Positions 1-10,475 of a DNA stretch of 64,000 nt are shown here, piece by piece; the first letter of the stretch is position 1; each line of letters starts with the position of its first letter. Position numbers and translations under genes: made by a program. Source of the stretch: Pseudomicrostroma phylloplanum (taxonomy: Eukaryota > Basidiomycota > Exobasidiomycetes > Microstromatales); the NCBI GenBank assembly GCA_039545275.1, contig BCHS01000012.1, positions 434,001 to 498,000 on the forward strand, given 5' to 3'. The notes beneath the pieces are model-generated. The model worked only from the letters and a program-made list of their open reading frames with translations, did no database searches and was not told the origin of the DNA.

Positions 1-428
1 CCACTGGCTGCTCAGGCGGGAGTAGTCGCCCGGATTCAATGATCACCCCGTCACTGAGGGTGCTCCAACCTTATCTCGTATCTTCAGCCCCTTTCTGAAT
101 TGCGCTAATAAATGAATCGGAAGATTTATGTTTTCGTGGGTGCAAAGCATGGTAAAGGCGAATACATATCGTGATAGTTACGAGTTCCTTTATTCAATGA
201 AAAGGGCGAGCAACGAAACGAGAAGAAGGTGGTGGGGGGAAGCAAACGCAGGTGTCGATGGCGAAACACCGGTATCAGGTCAAGCTCCAAGAGGTTCTTA
301 GCCTAGATGGATGAGTGAAGAGGCGAGGAAAGGAGTGGGCAGTGGTAATAATCTACAAAGGTTCCGAGAGGTCTGCAAGACCGACGGTGCAAGATTGTCC
401 ATCCTGTGGTGGGACGTGACGTAATCGT
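1..428. other. 3' flank of the histidine kinase gene, no gene seen
   Basis: No coding region is convincing here. On the minus strand, downstream of the kinase stop codon, an AATAAA-like hexamer (seen as tttatt near 189-194) could serve in polyadenylation of the kinase mRNA. Nothing else is recognisable. Confidence 0.4.
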
Positions 429-3400
429 CTATTCGAAGACAGGTGTGGTGGCGTCCTGACTGCTGAGGGAAGGCGTCATCAGCGTCGAGGTATCGTGCTC
501 TAGTCCAACCCACTTCTTCAGCATGGCGTCGAGTGTTGCTCTCCGCACAGGCTTGGAGAGGAAGTCGGACATGCCTGCTGCAAGACAGAGGTCCCTGCCT
601 TTAATTGCCGCTGCCGTGAGGGCGATGATGGGAACTCTTCTCATGGCGAGCGAAGAGGACGCTCTCATCAGCCGTGTCGCTTGGAAGCCGTCCTATAGGA
701 GTATGGAAAGTTCGGGTTAGCAACGTCAAAACGAGCTCTCAAGGCTCTCAATCACTCACCATTGTGGGCATCATGCAGTCCATGAGGACCAAGGCGTAGT
801 CCTCCTTGGTCTTATAAAACTCCAAGACCTGTGCTCCGTTCTCAGCGTGGTCTACTTCGTATCCCAGCTTCTGCAGCGTTTTGATGGCAATCTGCGAATT
901 GACAGGATTGTCTTCCGCGAGAAGTATGCGAGCCTTCCTGGTGGTGTCGCTCTTCGTTGTCGTCGAGACAAGAGAGGATCTTCTGAAGCCAAGGTAATCT
1001 TCAGAAGGCGCTCCAGTACCAGTAGCGGAGGCAGAGCCAGGCGCAAAGGTATGGCAAGCTGTCGTCTTGGTAGTTGTTGTAGTCTGCGTCAACATTGCAG
1101 TCCTTTCACCAATTTGATAAGTGGAAAACATGCTTTGCAACTCTTCGCGAGGGTTCTGGGCTTCTGAATTGGGAGACTTCAGCAATGGCACTGTGAAGGT
1201 CACCGTCGTGCCCACACCCTCCTCAGACTCGAGGGAGATCTCTCCTCCCATCAACTCGATGAGGTTCCGGCAGATGGCCAGTCCCAAACCTGAGCCCCCG
1301 TACTTGCGCGAGGTCGATGGGTCAGCTTGGCGGAAGGGTTGGAAGAGACTGCTCAGCTGTGCTTGAGGAATCCCACATCCCGAGTCCGAGACCTTGAAAG
1401 AGTAGTAGCAAATGCCACTCTCCTCTCGTGCTTTGTTTGCCTGCAACATAACGCTGCCGTGTTCCGTGAACTTGCCTGCATTGGCAAGGAGATTGTTCAA
1501 GACCTGCGTTATCCGACCCGCATCACCCAACACGATCTCGTCCGGCAGGTCGATCTCCTTATTGAGCTCTAAGCCTTTCGAGAGCATCAATCTCTGGAAG
1601 TCCCGCGCAGAATCCTCACAGACCAGCTGGAGTGAGAATGGCAGTGACACCAGGTCCAGCTTGCCAGCTTCGACTTTGCTGAAGTCCAGCACATCATTGA
1701 TGACCGTCAACAGAGCCGCTGAGGAGCGCAAGATGGAATGCACCAGATCTTGCGCTTCGGCGTTGAGACTGTCGATGTCGAGAAGGAGCTCGCTGAGACC
1801 AACGACTCCGTTGAGAGGTGTACGGATCTCGTGACTGATGACCTACGTGAAGGAAGAGGGGCGCAGCATGTGGTGTCAGAAAGCTATACCGATACCTCCG
1901 AATCTTGTCGGTCCGTCTACTCACTGCTAAAAATTGACTCTTCATTCTGCTTGCCTCCTTTGCCGCCGAGCTTGCCGCTTCTGCACGGGCGACTTCCCTG
2001 GCGCTCTCCTCAAACTTCTTCTCCATGATGAGGCGCTCTGTGATGTCGAAGCTCATACCAGTCACTCCGACGATCGGAGCCTCGTCATCTTCGTGAGTGA
2101 GCAAGAAGCTTGTCGGGGCGGTCATCTGCGCCCTCGTGGGCCTGTACATGGTACGGTAGGTGCGCCCTCTAATCGTGCTCTCCTCTGTAACGTGCTCTCC
2201 CTTCAAGGCCTGCATGATCGGGTCTTTCCTTTGGCCGCCCCATTCTTCGAAGATGCTACGACCCACAATGGGTGCTTTTGTGGGCTCCCGGAGGTGGGGC
2301 AAATCGACTCGAGCATCGTCAGAACCGCTCGACCCCGCCGAGGTTGAGTGAGCGCTTGAGATCGAGATACTAGATCCCTTCGCAGCGTCGAGGCTGGCGA
2401 GGGGACCCTCTGCCAGAGTGAAGATGCCGTCTGTGTTCACTGACCACAGAGTGATATCGGCGCCTCGAACGGCATCAGAGAGATTCTCCCGAGCCTCTCG
2501 GTTCGAAGCAAGAGCGTTGAGTGTTGCGTGAATGTCTATAGGAGTAGGAGGGATGCACACAAGCCGGTAAAGTGTCAGATGGCTGTGACCTCATCAAGGT
2601 TTTTGAAGACCGCCTATGAGTACTTACCTGTCAGCATCCCAAACCATCTCAGCACCTTGCCTTCGCTGTTTCGGACCGGATGTGCTCTACAGAGCATCCA
2701 CTTATAGGAACCGTCTTTCGCCAAGATCCTCTCTTGCACCTCATAGCGGCTTTCTTGGCGCAGTGCTTTGCTCCACGCCTTGCCGACCGAAGGCAGATCA
2801 GCTGGATGCACTAAGTCTGTCCAGCCGGTGCCCTTCGAGCTCTCGGCGGTAGAGCCGGTGTACTCGTACCAGCGATGGTTGTACCATTCCAAATAGCCAT
2901 CGCTGCTAGCAATCCAGACGATCTCTGGGAGGTCTTCACAGACTCGCTTGTAGCTAGCAATGCTGTCGGCTGATCCGCTTTCGTCTACTACAGCAACTTC
3001 CGACAATCCCATATTGCTCGCGCTGAGGGCCTCTCTGGTGATGTCTTTAAGAAAGCATGCACCACCAATGTAGCTACCGTCCCCTCCGGAGTCATGCAGA
3101 GGGATACCAGTGATTTCCAGGATGTGCTTAGAGCCGTCTTTAGATATCAAACCAATCTGTTCACTGATGATCTTCTGGCCGAGGATTGCACATCTATATA
3201 AGGGGTAGTCGCGGTAATTGAGTAGCTGTGAGAACGATGGATCGTAGCATACGAAGTGCGAGAGAAGCCAGGCAGTGTCGATTTCGCCTTCGACAGGTAC
3301 GGAATCACTGTCTGTTGCAGGCGTCTTTGTGAATGTCGGAAGGTCGCCTTCTTCTTCCTCGCCAGTAGGCCCTGCGCTGATACGGTCAAGAATCACATCC

Positions 3401-4421
3401 GCCGCCCGATTTCGAACGGCGGTATGTCCGTCGCTATCGAGCCGGGAAGGTAGGGAGGGAGGGCGAGGCGGAGAGCCGTGCGATGTGAGCTGACCGGCCA
3501 TTTCGACAGAGACACTGTCTTCCATTCATATCACTTCGCGAGGCCTCACCTGGACATGCAAATCACCGCATAGTCAATGTTATATGCGACCGCCTCGGCG
3601 AGGCGAGAAGTTTTTTGTTGAGGCTCTAACAAATCGTCAAAGGGTCCCCTGTCATTATCAACATCATCATCGTTGGGAGACTCTGGTGCTTGATCGGGGC
3701 CAAGATTAGCTGCTGCGAGTTGTTGAGATGCTGACATTGGGCCTTCCTGTTCAGAGGGCATCTCGGATTGGCCTGTCACGCTCGGCACTTTTGGTTGATT
3801 GGCCGTTGAGCTCGACCACAACGTTATTGTGACGATGTACCACGCTTCGTGCATGAACAGCTTGCTCGGACTCGCAGGTGTGTCGAAGCAGGCAGCAATG
3901 GTGATGCCGCACCAGAAGGGCTGTTCGAAAGGCAACATTGGCGGGGTCGAATTCAGCTCGCTAGCATACAATTGCACGAGACAATCGCGGCTGTACTCAC
4001 CCTCCCTGCCCGATCATCAGGCGTCCGACGCGGTGTGAGAGCTATAGTGGACTGTGCAGGCTGAGCCCAAGGCGAGCCGTGCTCGGACTCTCCCCACTTC
4101 GACTCGGCGGCATACCTGAAGGCTCTCGTCGCGGTCGGCCGCGTACTTTCGGCTACCCAAGCGTTGAAGGGGGCGCCAGTACACAGCTTGGCATCCAGGC
4201 CGAGCATCTGAGCAAACCATTGAAATGTAGAGGTATGTCAGGTCTCAGACTCTTCCGCCCCTGCGTATCTCTTATCAGAGACAAATAATTGTACGTACAG
4301 ATTCTGCAATTTTGTTGACTCTCTTCAGATTGCGATTCCGATCGAGCACCACCAAGGCTACGGGCGCGAATTGGATGATGGCTGAAAGCTCATCATCCCT
4401 CATATGCAACCGCTGTGGCAT
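429..4421 (-). CDS. soluble hybrid histidine kinase: PAS repeats, kinase core, receiver
   Basis: Two-component phosphorelay sensor of about 1154 aa. Seven exons fit in phase: 4421-4299, 4207-4001, 3920-3550, 3433-2628, 2535-1925, 1842-760 and 692-429. Four PAS-like segments are visible: one around FAPVALVVLDRNRNLKRVN in exon 1, one around YNIDYAVICMS, one with EIVWIASSDGYLEWYNHRWY, and one ending in a PAC-like GMSFDITERL. The H-box VISHEIRTPLNG sits at the start of exon 6 (His near residue 710). It is followed by an N-box (NNLLANAGKFTE) and G-boxes (DSGCGIP, GGSGLGLAI). The C-terminal receiver has the AEDNPVN acidic pocket, the phosphoacceptor Asp in LVLMDCMMPTMDG, and the conserved Lys in LSKPV. 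No signal peptide or membrane segment is seen, so it should be cytosolic or nuclear. The start is the first ATG before the first PAS; an additional upstream exon is possible. The stimulus cannot be read from sequence, although PAS-rich kinases often sense light, redox or oxygen. Confidence 0.88.
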
Positions 4422-5439
4422 CTTGGGCAGAACCTATGCAGGTGAAAGTGCGAATGCAAAGGCACGGGTGTGGGACGAACGGCTACTACCGTCAGTGGGC
4501 AAGATTGCGACGTCGACGGACTGCTGGATTATGATGAACAGCTCTCCGCCTCTATTTCGCGATGCGTCTTGCGAGATTCTCGCCGTCTTCCTTTGAGGGT
4601 ACGGGTCGGCCGATGAAGCGCTGGAAGGATGTGAGAGATGAGAACGAAGCTCCGGAGAAGTTTGACAAGTGCGTACGGCGATACGAAGGAGATGACACTG
4701 ATGATGATGATGGTGGTGACGCAGAAGAAGGACAGGGGTACGCAGCAAGGGATACAAAGGAGAAGATAGTGACGTGAGCAGCAGCCGTTCAAAGGGATCC
4801 CCGCTAGAGTACGGGACAGAAACACAGACGGGCAGCCAGCCTCTTTCTCTGTACGTCTGTCGTGCCGCGTGGCTTCTGATGGCAGCGGATGTGCTGTCTG
4901 CCTTCACCCCCGCATTCTCCCCGCGCGGACTGGCAGAGTGAAGCCACCAAGCAGGCAGCCGGGCGGGCCTTGGTGTTGCTCGCTGCTAGGGTGCGGGTGC
5001 TCCGTGATGCTGCTGCTGGTGTGGCTGCTGCCGGCACCTGCAGCAGAGGCAGGGGATGACGGCATTGGCGCACTCTCAATACGCTGTTCGCTCCGAAGTC
5101 TCGACGCCACCGCATTTTCTTTTTTCGTCCGTGGTGTCGTCGCCGGCCCTTATACCACAGTCCGGCAGCCAAACACGCCGACGGTCGAGGGCATGCAGCC
5201 TCATGGCCACGATCGAGCCCTCCCATGACGCTCCACCATTGTGCCTCTGCGCCCATCTTACCCACCGGCCTTTCCGGTCAATGTGGAATACCCGCCCACG
5301 GCATCTGTGCTGAGTCCACACCTTCACAAAACATGATCTCTCGAGAGGCAGGGTAGATGCTAGAATTCCCTATCCACTCGCGCTAGACATTCCAATGACG
5401 ATAGCACAATTTCAACAGTCGACGGAAAACATTTGAGCT
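4422..5439. other. intergenic: kinase promoter and LCB1 3' region
   Basis: No supported gene. The stretch should contain the promoter and leader of the histidine kinase (minus strand) and the 3' end of LCB1. A short GAT/GGT-rich run lies at about 4695-4720. Open frames of 60-150 codons exist on both strands but have no recognisable domain and overlap each other. Confidence 0.4.
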
Positions 5440-7372
5440 CTAGATCCTCCGCTTGCCCACAAGCTTGACCACACTAGCCTTGAGTACATTCCCTGCCTTC
5501 TCTGTATCCTTTCTACTCAGCCCAGCCGTCACACCCAGGCGTATCGAAGGTCGGCTGACGATGCCGCGCTCGAGCACCTCGGGCTTGATCGAAGGCAGTC
5601 GCTTGTGCAGCACGGCAAAGACTCCATGCTCAAAGGCGTCGTCGAGGATGGCCTTCAGTAGTGCTACTTGCTGAGAGGGCAGCAAATCGTGTTCTGGGTC
5701 ATTGGCTCTCGCTCTCACCTCTTCAGCTGAAGAAGCAGGAGTGATGGTAGCCCTACTCCTCTCCCTCTCGAACTTGTCTTCGGGGGTATCAGGGTGACGG
5801 AGACTCTTTGGCCGAATTTGCAAGTGGATCACAGGCGAATCGTCGGCACTCGGGATGTAGAGTGATTCGATGTGGTCCACGACTCCTCGAAGTGCGCGAA
5901 TGTTCTCGCGGAGCCTTCCTAGCACATCGTCTTCGTTTGTGAGGACCTTGTTGATGGCCAAGCTTGAGGCCACGGCCAGCATTGCAGGCAAAGCTGCCGA
6001 GTATACATAAGATGGTCCGTTGATCCTCTGATGGAAGATGACCTCTGTACTGCCTGCACAGAAGCCTCCTGCAGCTCCCATGGTGTTTGCCATCGATCCG
6101 ACGATCATGTCCACATCGCTGGCCTGTCGGAGGTGAGTGAGACGTGAGACGTCAGCGGGAAGCTACAATGTGTCCAGTGTCCGCTCGGCCTCGCCAACTC
6201 ACTGCTACGTCACAGAGCTCTGTCAGACCCCTCCCATTACGTCCCATAGTACCTACGCTCAGACTCTCATCCAAGATGAGCCTGAACTTGTACTTCCTCT
6301 TGAGCTCCACAAGCCTCTTGAGGTTGGAGATCTGTCCGTCGTTCTCAAAGACGCCCTCTGTGATGATGAATCGTCGAGTGAGGGGCCTCTTCCTCTTGTA
6401 TTGGGCCACAACTGACTTCAGCGTCGCCTCGAGCGAGTCGAGATTGTTGTGGTCATAGTATTTCGTGGTTGAGCGCGAGATTTGAATCCCCTTTTGAATG
6501 GCAAAGTTGACACCCTTGTCCGCTACGATGATGTCTCCACGCTTTGAGAAAGCAGGAATGACCGATGAGATGGTCGAGAAGCCTTGGGCGTAGATGATGG
6601 CTTTCTCCGTGCCGAGGAAGCGGGCGATGTCGGTCTCCAGTGCCATATGCACGTCTGAAGCAATGGAAGGGGAATGCTCAGCAAGATGGCGGGCGGAGGA
6701 CAAGGGCTGCTGTTCCACACTCACCAATGGTACCATAGAAGCCGGGCGGGCTACAGCTTCCCACTCCGTAGGTCCTGAGTGTCTGAATCGCGGCCTCCTT
6801 CACCTTCTCGTCACCGGCCAAATCCGCGAAGTTGTAGCTTCCCAGATTCAAGACGTCCTTGGGCTTGCCGCCATTCAAATTGGGCATCAGTACCTTGGGC
6901 CTTGGGGATGTACCTCCGATTATGGTGGCCACGGATGAAAGGCTATCGTAGTCGGCTTGGCCAAGGGGTTCGCACAGTGGCACAGGGTTGAAGTCTTCCA
7001 CAAGCTCATCGATTTCCTGTAGGGTTTCGGAAGGGAGGATAAGCGAAGACGACGGTGAGACGGTACTGCTCAGTCACACTGATCTGGACCCGCTCTCTGG
7101 CTCACTTTCTGGTCCAACTTGACGAAGTTGCTGCCGCTCGTTGTACCCCTGGTCCTGCTTTGCGCTATGGTCCGAATGGCAAAGACTACAAGAAAGAGCT
7201 CCAGAAGGGAGCGAATTGGGTCATCTTGGTACGAGGAGGCAATGTAACGCTTCAGAATCGGAGAGCCAGGCAGCTTTGTGAAGGTTTCTGACAAGAAGGC
7301 AGAGAACGCCACGAGCTGGGAAGAGAGACCGTCCAGGGCGGGCGAAGAAGAGGAGCTGGCTTGCGATGACAT
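5440..7372 (-). CDS. LCB1: serine palmitoyltransferase subunit 1 (LCB1)
   Basis: Non-catalytic partner of the heterodimer that condenses serine with palmitoyl-CoA, the first and rate-limiting step of sphingolipid synthesis at the ER. Four exons give 564 aa: 7372-7106, 7016-6725, 6654-6203 and 6123-5440. A hydrophobic segment (about residues 57-70) precedes the family motif [12 protein letters not shown]. The aminotransferase fold follows, with [45 protein letters not shown] and [10 protein letters not shown]. At the place where the catalytic subunit Lcb2 has the PLP-binding lysine this protein reads [12 protein letters not shown], with no Lys, as expected for Lcb1. The apparent upstream extension begins with TTG; the ATG at 7372 is the start used here. 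It shares a divergent upstream region with the FCP1-type gene at 7776. Confidence 0.93.
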
Positions 7373-7775
7373 GGCCAATGGTATTGATGGTAGCGCGTTT
7401 ATGTCGGTAAGAGACTACCAAGGGCGCAAGAAGTGACCCTGGCGTGGTGCCGGTTGTGATAGACCAAGCAAGTATGATCTTCTGAGCACTCTTGTAGCAG
7501 AGGGGGGTATAAGAGGAGTGAGCGTAGGGGAAGTGGTCAGAGGGGTGAGAAGTGACACTGGCGTACAAGAGTTGAGCGGAGGCGGGGCTTGTGCTCCGCC
7601 GTGTTTGTCTTTGCCGCGGCTCGACTTTGACGTGCATCGAGGTCCCACTGCCGCTTCTTGGCTTGCTTCCGCGAGTGCATCGGTACCTCACTTTGTACTC
7701 ACCGTCGCTACTCGTTCGATCTCCCTCGCAGGTCATACTGGTCGAGAAGAGTGTGCCAGTCTTCCTCGTCCATGC
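7373..7775. promoter_or_regulatory. divergent promoter region, LCB1 / FCP1-homology gene
   Basis: 403 bp between two ATG codons pointing away from each other. The plus-strand reading frame is open from 7518 but starts there with GTG and has no ATG before 7776, so I treat it as leader. No clear TATA box or other recognised element. Confidence 0.4.
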
Positions 7776-10250
7776 ATGCCCCCTCCTGTGGCCTCACGTT
7801 CTTTGCTCGAACTGGGTGCCCGACTTCTGCGTCCTGGATTCCGACGTAGCCCTACTCAGGTGACCTCTGCTACAAGCCGAACTCCAGAGCAGCAAGCTCT
7901 TGACCAGTTCACTGTCCGAGCTCAGACCGATATGGGCTCGTGGCGCAGAAATAACCGCCAAGAACGGCTTGATCAAGAGTTCTTCACTCCCAACGAAGCC
8001 TACTCGGAGGACAATACTCATACAGATCAGCAACACCATCGCGGCGCGTCGATGGGATGGGCACCCCAAGCTCGATCTAGAGAAGTCGAGAGTTCACATT
8101 CGCAGCAGCGTTACCGTGCTGATGATACGCAAATATGGTCGGCAGAGGATTATACACCGTCACAAAGCAGGCAAGCGGATCAATTCAGCAATCACTGGGA
8201 AGCTTATCATGATGCCGGAAGTGATCAGAGACGATCTTGGAGGAAGGAATATGGATACTATGACACTCCCGGAGGCCCAGAAGCTCAGCAAATTTCTCGC
8301 GGCTACCAGCGTCGCGAGCTCCCGAGTAGGCCGCACTCTCGCTGGGATGCAGAGCCAGCACCTCAGTCCGCTTCACATCATGATCACTGGCGGACGCAGC
8401 CTCGACACGACACACCTCCGGCTCATTGGCAAGGGCAGGGACATGTGCGACCTCCTCATCCGGGACGGCCACCAAGACCGCCTCCACAGATCGCTCAATC
8501 ATTCGGTGCTCCAGAGCAAACATACCGTCCTCCGCAACATCAGACTCACAGCACAACATCAGACTGGCAAGCCAGTAATTCGATACGACAAGTGTCTATC
8601 CGTAGCGGACCTCGCAAGTCCTATCGGAGAGCCACGGGAAGCGCACCCTCTACCTTTTCTCTCGCAGCTGGACCACCTCCGACGCTGCCTCTTCTCGTAC
8701 TTGACCTCAATGGAACACTCGTCCACCGGGGGCACAACAGAGTGGTGGGAGCCCAGCACCCTACCCGCAGACCCTATCTGTCGAGCTTTTTGCAATACTG
8801 CCTCGGCGTCAGAGATGCCTCTTTCCAGCATGCAGAGAAAAACGATACGAACCTGAGCGCTACGGACGTCGATGAAGCGGCGGCAAATTTTCGGCGAAAG
8901 GAGTGGCTCATCTATGGCCCAAAACCAAGTGATCAAAAGGGCCCTCATCTTCATGGAATTCATTACCAGGCGACAGACCTGGGCGCATTGGAAGGCACCG
9001 CAAATGTCGCACCCACTCAAAGACTTCTGGTCTGGTCCTCTGCTCAGCCTCAAAACGTTGACTCAATGGTGCAAGCTATCCTACATCCTGCTCAGGCTGC
9101 GCAACTAGTTCGAGTGTGGGCGCGCGACACTCTTGTACCTCAGCGTTTGTACAAGCACAAGAGCCCGTCCACCAAAGATCTCGAGGTGGTATGGAACGCA
9201 CTCAATCATGCTTCAGCCCTCGACGTGAGGACAGAGCAGTCATCGACGGAAGCAGCGGAGGTACATGAGGGCGAACGCCGTGTAAGCGCAGAGTATCGTG
9301 ACAGGGCTGACCACCAGTTGCCAGACGGCTCAGAATCCGAATCTGACTCGGAGTCTGGTGGCAAGAAGGGCCACGGCAAATTCGGCTCGGGAAGATATGT
9401 ACCGCCTTCTCGCGGCAAGCGACAGGGAGCAGCCTTTACGGCTCACACGACAGCTGGACAATACATCAAGAAGCCCAAGCTCTCGGCTGCGCGACAGTGG
9501 CAGGACAGCAGAGGTTTCGGCTCCCACAACACGCTGCTTTTGGACGACTCTACTGACAAGGCTAGGATGCAACCGCATAACCACCTTCTGATTCCCGAAT
9601 TCGATCAGGAGAGGGCCGCTGGCACTAGGGCGTATCGAGAAAAGCTAGTCGCTCTGCATCGCCAGCGTCAGCAAGAGACAGCCCGGGCACAGGCATCGAC
9701 TCAGGAAGACGAGAAGGACGTTGGTCGACGCTTGAGTCCGTTGTCCCACCAGGTGGATGACCTGCAGCTGGAAGGCAAGAGCAGAAGAGCCAAACAGCGG
9801 ATTCGGCAACGCGCTCGAGCTGCACTGGCCGCTGAGCAAGACACAACCGAGTCGACGGAGGCAGATGTTGAGATGGATGCTGCAAAAAGTGCTTCTGAGT
9901 CTGCAGCAGGATCGTCCAGTGATCCGGAGCAAGGGGACGAGCTGGGCCCAGAACCAGATACTGTCCTGCTCCAGGCCGTCGGTGTGCTAGAGCACGCTCG
10001 TTGGCAGACGAGCGTAGCCTCGTGGATAAGGTATGGCGGACTGGGATCCTTTGCGGGCATGGAGCAGCCGGGTGCCGATCTCGCCCATCAAGGTGCAGGC
10101 AAAGGAGGCGGTAAGAATCAGGAGCTCAAGGGCAAGGACGCGGAAGAGCTGCCTTTGCTCAACGCTAAAACGTCGGAGAAGACCAAGGCCTTCTGGGAGG
10201 CGGAAGGCAGAAGAGCGCTGAAGAGGAGAGGTGTTCCCATTATCTTTTAG
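7776..10250 (+). CDS. FCP1/NIF homology-domain protein with DLNGTL motif
   Basis: Single exon, 824 aa from the first ATG. The first ~300 residues are a low-complexity Ser/Arg/Gln/Pro-rich region. The FCP1-homology (HAD-type phosphatase) domain starts at LLVLDLNGTLVHRG (near residue 307). It continues through RRPYLSSFLQYCL, LLVWSSAQPQNV (near 418) and the late motif TLLLDDSTDKARMQP (near 588). Domain motifs are separated by long charged inserts, including an Asp/Glu/Ser stretch near residue 525. Canonical members carry DxDGT; here the second Asp is Asn (DLNGT), which in active enzymes would remove the general acid/base. Related fungal proteins with DLNGT exist to my knowledge, but activity is uncertain. 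The N-terminal residues (MPPPVASRSLLELGARLLRPGFRR region) are Arg-rich without acids and could target mitochondria. A later ATG at 7932 is an alternative start. Confidence 0.8.
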   Translation: MPPPVASRSLLELGARLLRPGFRRSPTQVTSATSRTPEQQALDQFTVRAQTDMGSWRRNNRQERLDQEFFTPNEAYSEDNTHTDQQHHRGASMGWAPQARSREVESSHSQQRYRADDTQIWSAEDYTPSQSRQADQFSNHWEAYHDAGSDQRRSWRKEYGYYDTPGGPEAQQISRGYQRRELPSRPHSRWDAEPAPQSASHHDHWRTQPRHDTPPAHWQGQGHVRPPHPGRPPRPPPQIAQSFGAPEQTYRPPQHQTHSTTSDWQASNSIRQVSIRSGPRKSYRRATGSAPSTFSLAAGPPPTLPLLVLDLNGTLVHRGHNRVVGAQHPTRRPYLSSFLQYCLGVRDASFQHAEKNDTNLSATDVDEAAANFRRKEWLIYGPKPSDQKGPHLHGIHYQATDLGALEGTANVAPTQRLLVWSSAQPQNVDSMVQAILHPAQAAQLVRVWARDTLVPQRLYKHKSPSTKDLEVVWNALNHASALDVRTEQSSTEAAEVHEGERRVSAEYRDRADHQLPDGSESESDSESGGKKGHGKFGSGRYVPPSRGKRQGAAFTAHTTAGQYIKKPKLSAARQWQDSRGFGSHNTLLLDDSTDKARMQPHNHLLIPEFDQERAAGTRAYREKLVALHRQRQQETARAQASTQEDEKDVGRRLSPLSHQVDDLQLEGKSRRAKQRIRQRARAALAAEQDTTESTEADVEMDAAKSASESAAGSSSDPEQGDELGPEPDTVLLQAVGVLEHARWQTSVASWIRYGGLGSFAGMEQPGADLAHQGAGKGGGKNQELKGKDAEELPLLNAKTSEKTKAFWEAEGRRALKRRGVPIIF

Positions 10251-10475
10251 ACCGTACCGTCTCTTATAGTTCATCATCGTCAATAAGATACCTCAACTCA
10301 ATGCTCGACTCATCTTACATGCCTTTCTTCCCGTGTGACCCTGCGCCTGGACTTTTTCCGAAGTGGAGCGGCTCTTGCGACTGCGTCTGCTTCACTTCCG
10401 CGCCTTGCTCACCTTGTTCCTCACCCCTCTACCCATAGCGCAGACTGTCGAATCGCACCCAGATCTCCACTCACG

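Noticed and set aside
3514..3556. Very short introns of 35-44 nt in the histidine kinase (3.5 and 4.0 kb) and mitochondrial GluRS (16.0 kb)
   Set aside because: Alternative acceptors slightly downstream give ordinary 74-116-nt introns with correct phase and better protein matches, so tiny introns are not needed.
4804..5265. 153-codon minus-strand frame between the kinase and LCB1
   Set aside because: Low-complexity, Arg/Ala/Cys-rich, overlapped by open frames in both directions, without a domain. It more likely reflects GC-rich intergenic DNA.
7518..7775. N-terminal extension of the FCP1-type protein from 7518
   Set aside because: The frame begins there with GTG and has no ATG before 7776. 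Nuclear genes of fungi normally start at ATG. The same reasoning removed extensions at 10335 (Tim21), 11961 (C9-methyltransferase), 58514 (RdRP), and minus-strand TTG starts at 7378, 21396, 23629 and 44167.
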